DNA of 38,006 nt from a virus, in IMG/VR virus record IMGVR_UViG_3300036944_000372, positions 1 through 38,006 of that record; one strand, written 5' to 3'. The position numbers and the translations under genes are program-made. Below the pieces are notes generated by a model. The model did no database searches, had not been told where the DNA came from, and saw only the letters and a list, made by a program, of their open reading frames with translations. Position 1 is the stretch's first letter. Each line of letters begins with the position of its first letter. Shown here piece after piece: positions 31,117 to 37,916 of this stretch.

Positions 31117-32079
31117 TTATTGGTTTTCGTATTGTTTCATTTTTTCAGCGAGAAGTTCGGCAATTCGATCATTCTTTTTCTTTTCAATCATTTCTGGGCT
31201 ACTTGTCTGATACCCTGTAAATATCTTTGAAAATTGCCCGTACAAAGTATTGGGTGTAAAATTTGCCCTAATCCATTTGTCGTTTAAATTCCATGCAGCG
31301 GTTACAAAAACTTTTAGGGCTTCAATGCTATTTCCATTCCTATCTACCTGTTCCACATTTCGCATTAGGTAAACCATGCCTCCAGCATCTTTTGATGTCA
31401 TTAAATAATTTCCATTTTTGTCGGTAGGATAGTTGGCTCCAGATAATTGTTCAAAGGTTTGGCAAAATATTGTAAAGGATTCGTAGGTTAGATTTGCCTT
31501 CTTTTCTTTATTTTCTTTTGCGAAATTTTCTTTTGTTTCTTTTTTTTGTAATTCAGATATAAGTTGAAAAGGATTTACTTTGCCGTTTTTATTTTCCTTA
31601 ATTTCTATTCCATTTATTTTGATGGGCGAAAATTCTTTTGAATTTTCAGAAGAAGAAGATAATACTTTAATATGGTTAATACTTCTATTAGCTAATACTT
31701 CATGGGGCTTCATTGTTAAAGGTGTCCCCCCTTCATGGGTGAAGGTGTCCCCCTCTTCACTGGTGAATGGGGTGGTATCCAAATTTGACATACTTTTGCC
31801 TGTAATAAAGACTCCTATAAATTCAGTTTCAATTTTATAAAGGTTGCTAGTTTGGCTTCCATCGGGTCTAAACCTTTGTTTTACACTAATGATTTTTCTT
31901 GTTACCAATTCGTTTTTAATCCTCAATATCTTTGAATCGCTAAATTTACATTGCTCAATCAATTTTTTGTTTGAAGGAAAACACATTTTATTTTCATTCA
32001 TAAAATTTACAATATGGCAAAGTAGAAATAATTGGTCAGGTGTTACCTGAGGTAAAAGCCTTGTATCTATGTTTATCAT
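31117..32079 (-). CDS. Winged-helix replication initiation protein
   Basis: This 320-residue protein has an N-terminal winged-helix domain (LLPQVTPDQLFLLCHIVNFM, then FPSNKKLIEQCKFSDSKILR and a wing ending SNLYKIE), like phage O-type and plasmid initiators. A low-complexity linker of about 100 residues follows, then a C-terminal helical domain. The linker is encoded by tandem 23-base repeats that look like iterons, the arrangement seen in lambda O. I start at 32079 (MINIDTRL), one base after the upstream stop, rather than at 32124. No phage helicase or polymerase gene was found, so host enzymes are probably recruited. Confidence 0.75.
   Translation of the reverse strand: MINIDTRLLPQVTPDQLFLLCHIVNFMNENKMCFPSNKKLIEQCKFSDSKILRIKNELVTRKIISVKQRFRPDGSQTSNLYKIETEFIGVFITGKSMSNLDTTPFTSEEGDTFTHEGGTPLTMKPHEVLANRSINHIKVLSSSSENSKEFSPIKINGIEIKENKNGKVNPFQLISELQKKETKENFAKENKEKKANLTYESFTIFCQTFEQLSGANYPTDKNGNYLMTSKDAGGMVYLMRNVEQVDRNGNSIEALKVFVTAAWNLNDKWIRANFTPNTLYGQFSKIFTGYQTSSPEMIEKKKNDRIAELLAEKMKQYENQ
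31698..31780. repeat. Candidate origin iterons inside the initiator gene
   Basis: Two head-to-tail 23-base units (31708-31730 and 31731-31753) agree at 20 of 23 positions. A third related unit starts at 31755, and a partial CTTCATGGGG lies at 31698-31707. Units two and three have an inner dyad, TTCA..GGTGAA. An AT-rich stretch (31580-31697) lies on one side. Repeats, position within the initiator and the AT-rich flank fit a lambda-type origin. Confidence 0.65.
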
Positions 32080-32080
32080 T

Positions 32081-32809
32081 TTAAAATAATTGTAAAGTTT
32101 GTGATAATTCGTTTTTACATTCATGCACCCCTAAACCAATCCAAATATTTCTGTGTTGATACATATTTCCTATTAAAATGTAATTATCCTTATCTTTTGA
32201 AATATATCTAAAAGCATCTTTTTTTGCTCCAAACTTTCTTTGAAATTCATAATATTGCCAATCGTTTAGTTGTAAATTATGAATACCATCCAAATCGTTA
32301 AATGAAATTCTGGATTCTTTTAAATACTGGTCTTTAGTGTATAAGGACGTTTCAATACATTGCACATCTTCAAACATATTAAATTGACTAGTATTCACAA
32401 AGTTTTTATTTACATCCCAATAAGGTTTTAATTGATTTGTCTTAATTACTCCAATACTCTTTCTTTCTTCGTTTAACTTAGAAATACTAGGTGAAACAAT
32501 TTTTTGAAACATTGAAATTATAAAATCTTTATTTACTTTTCCAAGGCAAATAATTTCTTTTTCAAGTCCAATAAAATTGTCAGTCCTTGTCATTGAGGAT
32601 AATTTCCATGATTCTTTTCTTGTATCTCTACTATTCCTTTCAACATCAATAATATATTTATACCATCTTTTGAATCCTATTAAAGGAACAGGGTAAACTC
32701 TTATAAATCCAAGTTCTGGTGAATAGCCAACAGTGCATGAATATTCCCTCCCATCTTTTTTAGATATTTCAGGAATTGTTTTCGCTATAACAATATATTC
32801 AATTTTCAT
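32081..32809 (-). CDS. Conserved-looking hypothetical protein downstream of the DUF4326 gene
   Basis: This 242-residue protein has no family I can name. Distinct blocks suggest a conserved fold: an N-terminal beta segment with REYSCTVGYSPELGFIRVYP, then VERNSRDTRKESWKL, and a C-terminal ISKDKDNYILIGNMYQHRNI. It ends in LQLF, a weak echo of clamp motifs. It overlaps the DUF4326 gene by 11 bases, so the pair is translated together and may act together. Confidence 0.65.
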   Translation of the reverse strand: MKIEYIVIAKTIPEISKKDGREYSCTVGYSPELGFIRVYPVPLIGFKRWYKYIIDVERNSRDTRKESWKLSSMTRTDNFIGLEKEIICLGKVNKDFIISMFQKIVSPSISKLNEERKSIGVIKTNQLKPYWDVNKNFVNTSQFNMFEDVQCIETSLYTKDQYLKESRISFNDLDGIHNLQLNDWQYYEFQRKFGAKKDAFRYISKDKDNYILIGNMYQHRNIWIGLGVHECKNELSQTLQLF

Positions 32810-33683
32810 CTGCCAATTGTTTTAAATGTTCACCATGACAACGAAGTGGGTAACAATGACAACCTAACGCCTTACCTTTTAATTGCTTTACCTTTTGATT
32901 TAATTCTAATTTTAAATTAAAATATACTTTGAAAGATTCACAAACAGTATCACGATTCCCATCACCTCCAATTAAAAATGGATTTCCCCAATCGCTCCAT
33001 CTATCTATTTGTTGAAACCTTTCATTATCCTTTGCCCATTTCATAGCGTGAAAATTTGTATTCATGTTTAAAACAACCGTTTCGCCTTCTTTCATTCTAT
33101 TAATAAGTTCCAAATCTTCTAATGGAATAACCTCAGTACTTCCTTTTTGGTCAATGATTTGCCTTTTTACTTCGGCTCTTTCTTTTGCGACTTCTTTAGC
33201 TTTCTTTAATAGTTCCTCTGGAGTGCTAATTGCAAACATTGGTTCATTTTTTACTTCTTTAATTTCTTGATTTACGGGTTTCCAATTATTCACAACCGAT
33301 TGAACCTTTGCGGCTGTTATTGGCTGCCTTGTTTCCTCGCTTTGTTTTACAACTTCCTTCCAAACCTCTTTTTGAATTTCAGGCTCCAAACTTGTAAGGG
33401 GTCTAATTTGTGATTCTGATTGAGGTAAAAGTGAGCCAATTGGTTCACTTTGTAAATTAGTTACAGTTTCATAAGCTCTTATTAATCTTGTTGCGCTTTG
33501 TTGAACCATTCCCCATTTATGGGTACAATAATCCTCAAAAGTTTTAAAACTAATTCGGTATAACCGTTTTTCTTTAATAGTCATTAAAGCCTGTCCAACC
33601 TCAATAAAGGTATTTAAGCCTTGCTTAATGACAACCTCGCATCTTTCGAGTTCATGCGATTCTTCAATATTCAATATTTGCAT
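32799..33683 (-). CDS. Two-domain protein: ParB/DUF3102-like helices plus DUF4326
   Basis: This 294-residue protein has an N-terminal helical domain (ERCEVVIKQGLNTFIEVGQAL, then FEDYCTHKWGMVQQSATRLI), like DNA-binding domains seen in phage and plasmid ParB/DUF3102-like proteins. A charged linker follows, and a C-terminal DUF4326 domain (WSDWGNPFLIGGDGNRDTV, then LKGKALGCHCYPLRCHGEHL) with Cys/His residues suited to metal binding. The start at 33683 lies seven bases after a terminator T-run; an ATG at 33716 falls in the terminator loop and is rejected. It is preceded by a structured leader and overlaps the next gene. Confidence 0.75.
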   Translation of the reverse strand: MQILNIEESHELERCEVVIKQGLNTFIEVGQALMTIKEKRLYRISFKTFEDYCTHKWGMVQQSATRLIRAYETVTNLQSEPIGSLLPQSESQIRPLTSLEPEIQKEVWKEVVKQSEETRQPITAAKVQSVVNNWKPVNQEIKEVKNEPMFAISTPEELLKKAKEVAKERAEVKRQIIDQKGSTEVIPLEDLELINRMKEGETVVLNMNTNFHAMKWAKDNERFQQIDRWSDWGNPFLIGGDGNRDTVCESFKVYFNLKLELNQKVKQLKGKALGCHCYPLRCHGEHLKQLADEN

Positions 33684-33689
33684 AGGTAG

Positions 33690-33726
33690 AAAAAAAATGC
33701 CCCAATAGCTAGACATCTATCGGGGC
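33690..33726 (-). terminator. Strong intrinsic terminator before the DUF4326 gene
   Basis: On the minus strand GCCCCGATAG (33726-33717) pairs with CTATTGGGGC (33708-33699), including one G-U pair, around the 8-base loop ATGTCTAG. After two bases eight T residues follow (33697-33690). The DUF4326 start codon comes seven bases later, so read-through must be regulated or leaky for that gene to be expressed from upstream. Confidence 0.9.
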
Positions 33727-33788
33727 AAAGGTGAAACAAAGATTTGCTTCAAGCTCCTTTGGGACGTTGTCTAGTCCGTTCCAAAGGA
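33690..33788 (-). ncRNA. Structured leader RNA with loop-loop complementarity and terminator
   Basis: On the minus strand a hairpin forms from TCCTTTGG (33788-33781) with CCAAAGGA (33762-33755), extended by ACG/CGT, with loop GACTAGACAA (33776-33767). A 50-base linker leads to a terminator. CTAGACA in the first loop is complementary to TGTCTAG in the terminator loop. CAAAGG of the first stem can alternatively pair with CCTTTG (33731-33726), just before and abutting the terminator stem. The predicted RNA starts at hairpin 1 and ends in U8, so it could be a small RNA or a regulated leader of the DUF4326 gene. Confidence 0.6.
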
Positions 33789-33792
33789 TAAA

Positions 33793-33800
33793 CAAAGATA
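33793..33800 (-). promoter_or_regulatory. Candidate promoter -7 box TATCTTTG for the structured leader
   Basis: On the minus strand TATCTTTG matches TAnnTTTG and is identical to the box at 29792-29799. The predicted start, about seven bases downstream, coincides with the 5' arm of hairpin 1 of the leader. It lies just after the stop of the 45-residue gene. Confidence 0.55.
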
Positions 33801-33802
33801 AC

Positions 33803-33940
33803 CTATTTCTTATTATTTTCTACCTTACTTTTAAACTCTGGATTCCCGATTAAACTTTTTAATTTAATCCAAACCAACAACTTTTCAGGCGTTGTGTAAA
33901 TGAGTGCTTTGTCTAAAGAGGTTTTTATAAAGTCGTTCAT
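33803..33940 (-). CDS. Small hypothetical protein (45 residues)
   Basis: The frame starts MNDFIKTSLDKALIY and ends in a basic tail (KSKVENNKK). Its start overlaps the stop of the upstream gene as ATGA, and its stop (33803-33805) precedes the leader promoter, so it fits as the last gene of its unit. The sequence is amphipathic and helical. No function can be assigned. Confidence 0.6.
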   Translation of the reverse strand: MNDFIKTSLDKALIYTTPEKLLVWIKLKSLIGNPEFKSKVENNKK

Positions 33941-34164
33941 GATTCTTTTTTGCTTTTATTCATATAATCAACTAGTTCATTGTATTCCTCAATCCACTCA
34001 ATTTTAATCTTTAATCGAGCATCGTAATATCTAGCAATCGCTCCGCAAACTTCATTAAACCTTTCAACTTTAACAAGATCGTCGTGAAGTATTTTAGGTA
34101 TTAATCCTAAAGGTGGTTTGGTAGAATTATCGTTAATAAAAGTATGGTTTCGTAAGTCGTTCAT
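33937..34164 (-). CDS. Small hypothetical protein with PPLGLIPK motif
   Basis: This 75-residue protein contains KPPLGLIPKILHDDLVKVER and ends in a helix with IKIEWIEEYNELVDYMNK, a combination I have seen in uncharacterised phage proteins. It begins MNDLRNHTF, like its neighbour's MNDFIKTS. It overlaps the upstream gene by one base (TAATG) and the next by four. Function unknown. Confidence 0.62.
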   Translation of the reverse strand: MNDLRNHTFINDNSTKPPLGLIPKILHDDLVKVERFNEVCGAIARYYDARLKIKIEWIEEYNELVDYMNKSKKES

Positions 34165-34433
34165 TATTTTTTTGATTTTACAATGTTTAAAATGATATCG
34201 TCATTAAGATGCTGTAACCAATCGGTGGGAAATTCGCATATAGGATTATCAAAATTATCTTCCTGATAAGCTACAATGATTTTATCTTTACTCACATACG
34301 ACTTAGTTTTATTCGTATCAATGTTACCATACTTTTCTGGATAGCATTTTTTGTGGAGTTCTAATATTTCTATTATCCGATTAATCCAGACTTTAGTATC
34401 TGTAGAAAAAACTACTCTTTTATTTTCTTCCAT
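34164..34433 (-). CDS. Hypothetical protein, tandem paralogue B
   Basis: This 89-residue protein is not recognised but appears related to the next gene upstream. IIEILELHKKCYPEKYGNID, KDKIIVAY and DWLQHLNDDIILNIVKSKK line up with ISICMLFHQHDPELYPDICI, NKNILTVY and EWLNEDDETIIKDILEQKK there. The pair probably arose by duplication and then diverged strongly. It is soluble and acidic. Confidence 0.62.
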   Translation of the reverse strand: MEENKRVVFSTDTKVWINRIIEILELHKKCYPEKYGNIDTNKTKSYVSKDKIIVAYQEDNFDNPICEFPTDWLQHLNDDIILNIVKSKK

Positions 34434-34437
34434 TAGA

Positions 34438-34743
34438 TTAATTCTTTTTTCTTCTTGAAATATAGTAATCTTCGCGCTTCTTTTTTTGCTCTAATATATC
34501 TTTAATAATTGTTTCATCATCTTCGTTAAGCCATTCAATGTCAATGTAACAGTAAATATCTTCTTGAATAGTATTAATATTATACACGGTCAATATGTTT
34601 TTATTATTAAAATTAAAAATAATATCCTCAATACAAATATCCGGATATAACTCTGGGTCATGCTGGTGAAATAGCATACATATACTTATGATTTTATTTC
34701 TTAATTTTTCATGCTCAATAAAATAATTTTTGTAATCGTTCAT
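34438..34743 (-). CDS. Hypothetical protein, tandem paralogue A
   Basis: This 101-residue acidic protein is related in layout to the gene at 34164-34433: a first helix with His/Pro-Glu-Tyr residues, a strand-turn-strand with NKNILTVY, an acidic EWLNEDDETI segment and a basic Lys/Arg tail. It overlaps the methyltransferase gene by four bases. Function unknown. Confidence 0.62.
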   Translation of the reverse strand: MNDYKNYFIEHEKLRNKIISICMLFHQHDPELYPDICIEDIIFNFNNKNILTVYNINTIQEDIYCYIDIEWLNEDDETIIKDILEQKKKREDYYISRRKKN

Positions 34744-35390
34744 AAATTTAGTTTTAGTTGTGAAATATGATTGTTGTACCTTTTTTCTTGTGCCTCAAAA
34801 TATTCCTTATCCAATTCAAAAGCCGTAAAATCAAATCCCATTTCATAGGCTGCTATTCGACTGCTTCCAGAACCTAAATGAGTATCAAGTATTTTATCGC
34901 CTTCGTTTGCGTAATTTTGCAAAAGCCATTTGTAAAGGGCAACGGGTTTTTGAGTAGGGTGAATCCTGTTTTCAGGGCTTTGTTTTCTGAATCCATTCCA
35001 AGTCCATTTAAATTTTCTTACAGCCGTTTTAAAAGAACAACAAGCAAGCTCTCCATCGGAAAAATCTCCATATCCATCTTTATCCCAAAATAGCCAACAA
35101 GGTGTATTTGCGTTTGGTATATTTTCGATAAAATGATTTGCTCCCCAAATTATTTGGTTTTTTGATACCCTTTGCAATTCAATAAAATACTCTTTATTCG
35201 GTGGTTGTAAATCCCAATCACCGCCTTTGTATTTTTTTTGAGTGTGATGCCTGCTTTTCATTCTTTTATCATTTGCCTCACCAATCCCATAAGGAGGGTC
35301 AACAATAGCCAAATCAAAGTATTTGTCTGGATACCGCGCCATGCCTTCCATGCAATCCTCGTTTGTTACCTTGCTTATAAAATTATTCAT
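34740..35390 (-). CDS. Orphan DNA adenine N6-methyltransferase
   Basis: This 216-residue enzyme has the N6/N4 amino-methyltransferase motifs in beta-class order: catalytic DPPYGIG (residues 31-37), then a target-recognition region, then HPTQKPV (about 144-150) and the AdoMet-binding DTHLGSGSS (about 169-177). No restriction gene lies nearby, so it is an orphan enzyme that probably protects phage DNA from host restriction or marks it for packaging or replication. The second residue of motif I is Thr instead of the usual Pro. A terminator lies directly before the start. The recognition site cannot be told from sequence. Confidence 0.88.
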   Translation of the reverse strand: MNNFISKVTNEDCMEGMARYPDKYFDLAIVDPPYGIGEANDKRMKSRHHTQKKYKGGDWDLQPPNKEYFIELQRVSKNQIIWGANHFIENIPNANTPCWLFWDKDGYGDFSDGELACCSFKTAVRKFKWTWNGFRKQSPENRIHPTQKPVALYKWLLQNYANEGDKILDTHLGSGSSRIAAYEMGFDFTAFELDKEYFEAQEKRYNNHISQLKLNL

Positions 35391-35394
35391 TTGT

Positions 35395-35430
35395 TTTTTT
35401 AAAAAATAGTAAGGATTTTACTCCTTACTA
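35395..35430 (-). terminator. Intrinsic terminator before the methyltransferase gene
   Basis: TAGTAAGGA (35407-35415) pairs perfectly with TCCTTACTA (35422-35430) around a 6-base loop, and on the minus strand six T residues follow. It lies 23 bases past the stop of the basic protein gene and 17 bases before the methyltransferase start, so read-through or a promoter in the terminator is needed for the genes downstream. Confidence 0.85.
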
Positions 35431-35453
35431 CAGAACACTATAAACTAAAACAC

Positions 35454-35678
35454 TCAACTAGAAAAGTTCTTTTCGGCTTTGATTCTATGATATCTAACAT
35501 TGGAGTACTCTCTTAACCTCTCTTTATTTTCTTGATAACGTCTCTTAACTTTTTCAATCTTTTCAGCTTTCTTTTCAGGCGTTAAAGCAGCGTATCTCTT
35601 TCTCTGATATTCTAAGCCTTTAGCTATTTGATAAGCAGGCATTAACTTTCTGTATTCTTTCTTTCTTTCAGCATTCAT
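35454..35678 (-). CDS. Small basic helical protein next to SSB
   Basis: This 74-residue protein is rich in Arg, Lys and Tyr (ERKKEYRKLMPAYQIAKGLE, then KRRYQENKERLREYSNVRYH) and probably forms a long helix that binds nucleic acid. I start it at 35678 (MNAERKKEY), one base after the SSB stop; an ATG at 35702 would overlap SSB by 23 bases. It resembles the protein at 24630-24932 in composition. Confidence 0.62.
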   Translation of the reverse strand: MNAERKKEYRKLMPAYQIAKGLEYQRKRYAALTPEKKAEKIEKVKRRYQENKERLREYSNVRYHRIKAEKNFSS

Positions 35679-35679
35679 A

Positions 35680-36111
35680 TTAAAAAGGTAGTTCTTCTTC
35701 AAGATTTAATTGATTCCTTAAATCCTGTACGACTGGGTTATTTAAAGGATTAGTATAACCAGTAAGTGTAGCAGGAGCGCTCTCATTACTTGCATTAGGC
35801 TTTCCACCGAACTCTAAAGAATTGACCATGCAACGAATAACCGCTTCGGCTGCTCCAGTGTTCTTATTGATATACGCGTTAATGCCTCCCGATCCTTCCA
35901 TGACTACAAAGGTGCCCTTTAAAATATAAGGCGCTAACTTAACACCTCTCTCACCCCAAATGGAACACGTCACCCAAATCGTCTTTTCCGAAGGTGTTGG
36001 GCTATATACCTTTTCCGTATGTGCTACACTAAAAGAACATACGGTATTATCACCAACGCTCTTAACTTCGGCATCATTGCCTACTCTACCGCTTACTATT
36101 AGCTTAATCAT
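35680..36111 (-). CDS. ssb: Single-stranded DNA-binding protein
   Basis: This 143-residue protein has the SSB OB-fold pattern: IKLIVSGRVGNDAEVKSVGD, then CSFSVAHTEK, WVTCSIWGERG, LKGTFVVMEGSG. A flexible Asn/Pro-rich linker leads to the acidic tip EEELPF, the peptide that recruits partner proteins. It protects single strands during replication and RecT-mediated annealing. It is among the first genes of the leftward unit. Confidence 0.94.
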   Translation of the reverse strand: MIKLIVSGRVGNDAEVKSVGDNTVCSFSVAHTEKVYSPTPSEKTIWVTCSIWGERGVKLAPYILKGTFVVMEGSGGINAYINKNTGAAEAVIRCMVNSLEFGGKPNASNESAPATLTGYTNPLNNPVVQDLRNQLNLEEELPF

Positions 36112-36376
36112 TGTTGTTTAGTTTATTTTCGTTATTGAATAAAAAATTTAACATTACTATTCCTGCAGGAAATAATAAATCACTCCAATGTACTTTATAA
36201 TCAAGTACCATAGCTATGAGTAATATCCAGAATGTTATTTCTGCTAAAGTTGTTCTTTGTATCAAGTGAATGTGTTTTAATGTACGTTTAACAATAATAC
36301 AAAAGTAGGTAAAATTATTTAACAAAATACTTTTTAATAAATTAAAATGTATATTTGTGAAAAAATATTTAAACAT
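36104..36376 (-). CDS. Small membrane protein at the head of the leftward unit
   Basis: The open frame is 90 residues, but the first third (upstream of about 36300) contains the predicted leftward promoter box and is probably not translated. Likely starts are TTG at 36265 (53 residues) or ATG at 36211 (35 residues). Two hydrophobic segments are visible (AEITFWILLIAMVL and WSDLLFPAGIVMLNFLF). It overlaps the SSB start by eight bases. Function unknown. Confidence 0.45.
   Translation of the reverse strand: MFKYFFTNIHFNLLKSILLNNFTYFCIIVKRTLKHIHLIQRTTLAEITFWILLIAMVLDYKVHWSDLLFPAGIVMLNFLFNNENKLNNND
36300..36307 (-). promoter_or_regulatory. Candidate leftward promoter box TACTTTTG
   Basis: On the minus strand TACTTTTG fits TAnnTTTG, and a TTG lies 15 bases upstream of it, somewhat closer than usual. 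It is in the divergent region upstream of SSB, the natural place for the early promoter. Confidence 0.5.
36350..36357 (+). promoter_or_regulatory. Candidate rightward promoter box TATATTTG
   Basis: TATATTTG fits TAnnTTTG, and the predicted transcription start is about 11 bases before the start of the ribbon-helix-helix gene at 36375. It faces the leftward box at 36300-36307 about 43 bases away. No clear -33 element is visible in the A/T-only upstream sequence. Confidence 0.5.
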
Positions 36377-36536
36377 GACAGTAAGGAAGAAAAATGTAAT
36401 GATGACTGAAGATGTTCATTGCGCACTATTAGAAATGAGAATGAGGATATATAAAGAGAAAGGCGTACTTTTAACAATGGAGAAGGTTATTACCTATCTC
36501 ATTGAAAACAAATTAAAGGAAGAATGCCATTCATAA
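36375..36536 (+). CDS. Ribbon-helix-helix type small regulator
   Basis: This 53-residue protein starts MTVRKKNVMMTEDVHCALLE and continues with a Gly turn and a second helix (EKGVLLTMEKVITYLIENKL). The layout of a short N-terminal strand and two helices with a turn matches Arc/CopG-type dimeric DNA-binding proteins. It lies at the divergent promoter region and would be well placed to control the leftward genes and itself. Its end overlaps the HNH start by 13 bases, supporting both frames. Confidence 0.65.
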   Translation: MTVRKKNVMMTEDVHCALLEMRMRIYKEKGVLLTMEKVITYLIENKLKEECHS

Positions 36537-36988
36537 GGAAGTCAACACCCTCGCATATACATAAGGCCAAGTTACAACGTAAACCAACAGGCGAGCAAGG
36601 CAACTACAATAGTGCATGGGCTAAGATGTCACGCTCATATAGGCGTGCTAATCCTTTATGTGAATGCTGTTTATTGCGTGGTATAATGACAGATATAACT
36701 CCAGGTGATTATAAGGGATGTGTTGACCACATGATACCCATTACAAGAGGAGGTAGTATGTACAACCTTAGCAACTTGTTGGCGTTATGCAAAGAGTGCC
36801 ATGATTATAAGAGTATAGAGGAGGGAAAGGGAATCCCACCTGTCTCAATCTACATGGATAGCGACGGTAAGATGGCACCTCGCAACAAGGTTGAGGTCAT
36901 AGCATGGTTGAGCAAGGTCATAGCCGAGAGGGCACGAGAAAGGGCGAGAAAGGATGGAAACGACGGGGAATTAATTAATAAAAAATAA
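36524..36988 (+). CDS. HNH endonuclease, terminase-associated
   Basis: This 154-residue protein has a treble-clef HNH domain: C46-x2-C49, then CVDHMIPITRGG with Asp68-His69, Asn84 in NLSNLLALC, and C89-x2-C92-His93. HNH proteins encoded just before terS are commonly needed for cos cleavage with the terminase in HK97-like phages. The last 30 residues are basic and helical (AERARERARKDGND). The 3' end of the gene reaches 53% GC (36901-36960), well above most of the genome. Confidence 0.88.
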   Translation: MPFIRKSTPSHIHKAKLQRKPTGEQGNYNSAWAKMSRSYRRANPLCECCLLRGIMTDITPGDYKGCVDHMIPITRGGSMYNLSNLLALCKECHDYKSIEEGKGIPPVSIYMDSDGKMAPRNKVEVIAWLSKVIAERARERARKDGNDGELINKK

Positions 36989-36992
36989 TGTT

Positions 36993-37916
36993 ATGTGTCA
37001 AAGTAATATTGTTTTAAAGTTTTGCGAGAAACATAATTGCGCTTATACTCAACGTGGTAATACTGATAAGGTGCATTGTCGTAAATGTACCAATGAACGT
37101 ACTAATGAACGCAGGAAAGTTAATCCTTTAAGTGAAAATGCAAAGGAAAAAAAGCGTGAGATAGATAGGATTTATCAAGCTAAAAAAAGATTGGAGAATC
37201 CTGTTTTATTAAAAGAAATACGCGATAGATATAAACAAACAGAAAAGGGTAGGGATTGGATTATTAGAAATGCTTATGTTAAGTCATCACATATTTACTG
37301 TATTAAATGCAATATTAAAAGAGTTTATAATAATGATTATTGTAGTGAATGTGTTATTTTACTACATATAATAAAGAATCACGATTTTATATCTGTATGT
37401 AAACATTGTAATAAAGAGTATGGATTAGATATTAAAATTAATAATCATGGTAAAGTATTTCAGTTGAATAAGTATTGTTCTATTGAATGCAATAATGAAA
37501 GAAAAATACATATAAAAAAATATCATAAAATTAAAAGCCGTAAACATAGAAGTAAACATAAAAGAATTAAGGAAGATAAACAATGGGCTAAAAAGTATGG
37601 TAATAAATATGAGCCTATAAGTAGAACGATAGTATATAGAAAGCATCAATATATATGCTCATCATGTGGTGTTAAGTGTGTTCATCCTAATAAGGATAAT
37701 TATAATCAATCTAATGCAGCAACACTAGACCATATTATACCTAAATCAAAGGGTGGTTCACATACTTATGATAATGTTACTTTATTGTGTAGGTCATGTA
37801 ATACTATGAAGAGTGATAAAATATTAATGGATTATAAAAGAAACATAGGTCAAATGGAAATAGAGTTTACATCTCACATTCCGCAAGGGTCACAGTTACA
37901 ACTACAGTTACAATGA
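36993..37916 (+). CDS. Second HNH endonuclease with extra zinc fingers
   Basis: This 307-residue protein ends in an HNH domain (YICSSCGVKC, then ATLDHIIPKSKGGSHTYDNV and LLCRSCN). Before it come several Cys pairs: CEKHNC with CRKC near the N-terminus, CIKC and CSEC around residues 110-125, CKHC and a later CSIEC at about 145-175, plus a basic Lys/His-rich linker (KIKSRKHRSKHKRIKED). Composition is very AT-rich (12 of 60 GC in 37321-37380), unlike both flanks, so it looks like an inserted free-standing homing-type endonuclease. It ends in QLQLQLQ and overlaps a small downstream frame by four bases. Confidence 0.8.
   Translation: MCQSNIVLKFCEKHNCAYTQRGNTDKVHCRKCTNERTNERRKVNPLSENAKEKKREIDRIYQAKKRLENPVLLKEIRDRYKQTEKGRDWIIRNAYVKSSHIYCIKCNIKRVYNNDYCSECVILLHIIKNHDFISVCKHCNKEYGLDIKINNHGKVFQLNKYCSIECNNERKIHIKKYHKIKSRKHRSKHKRIKEDKQWAKKYGNKYEPISRTIVYRKHQYICSSCGVKCVHPNKDNYNQSNAATLDHIIPKSKGGSHTYDNVTLLCRSCNTMKSDKILMDYKRNIGQMEIEFTSHIPQGSQLQLQLQ

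Noticed and set aside
31220-31931. Plus-strand TATCTTTG boxes inside the initiator gene
   Set aside because: They match TAnnTTTG but point into antisense coding sequence with no gene to drive; the motif is expected by chance many times in AT-rich DNA.
33684-33716. Upstream start for the DUF4326 protein
   Set aside because: The ATG is in the loop of a strong terminator, and the extra residues simply translate the stem and U-run.
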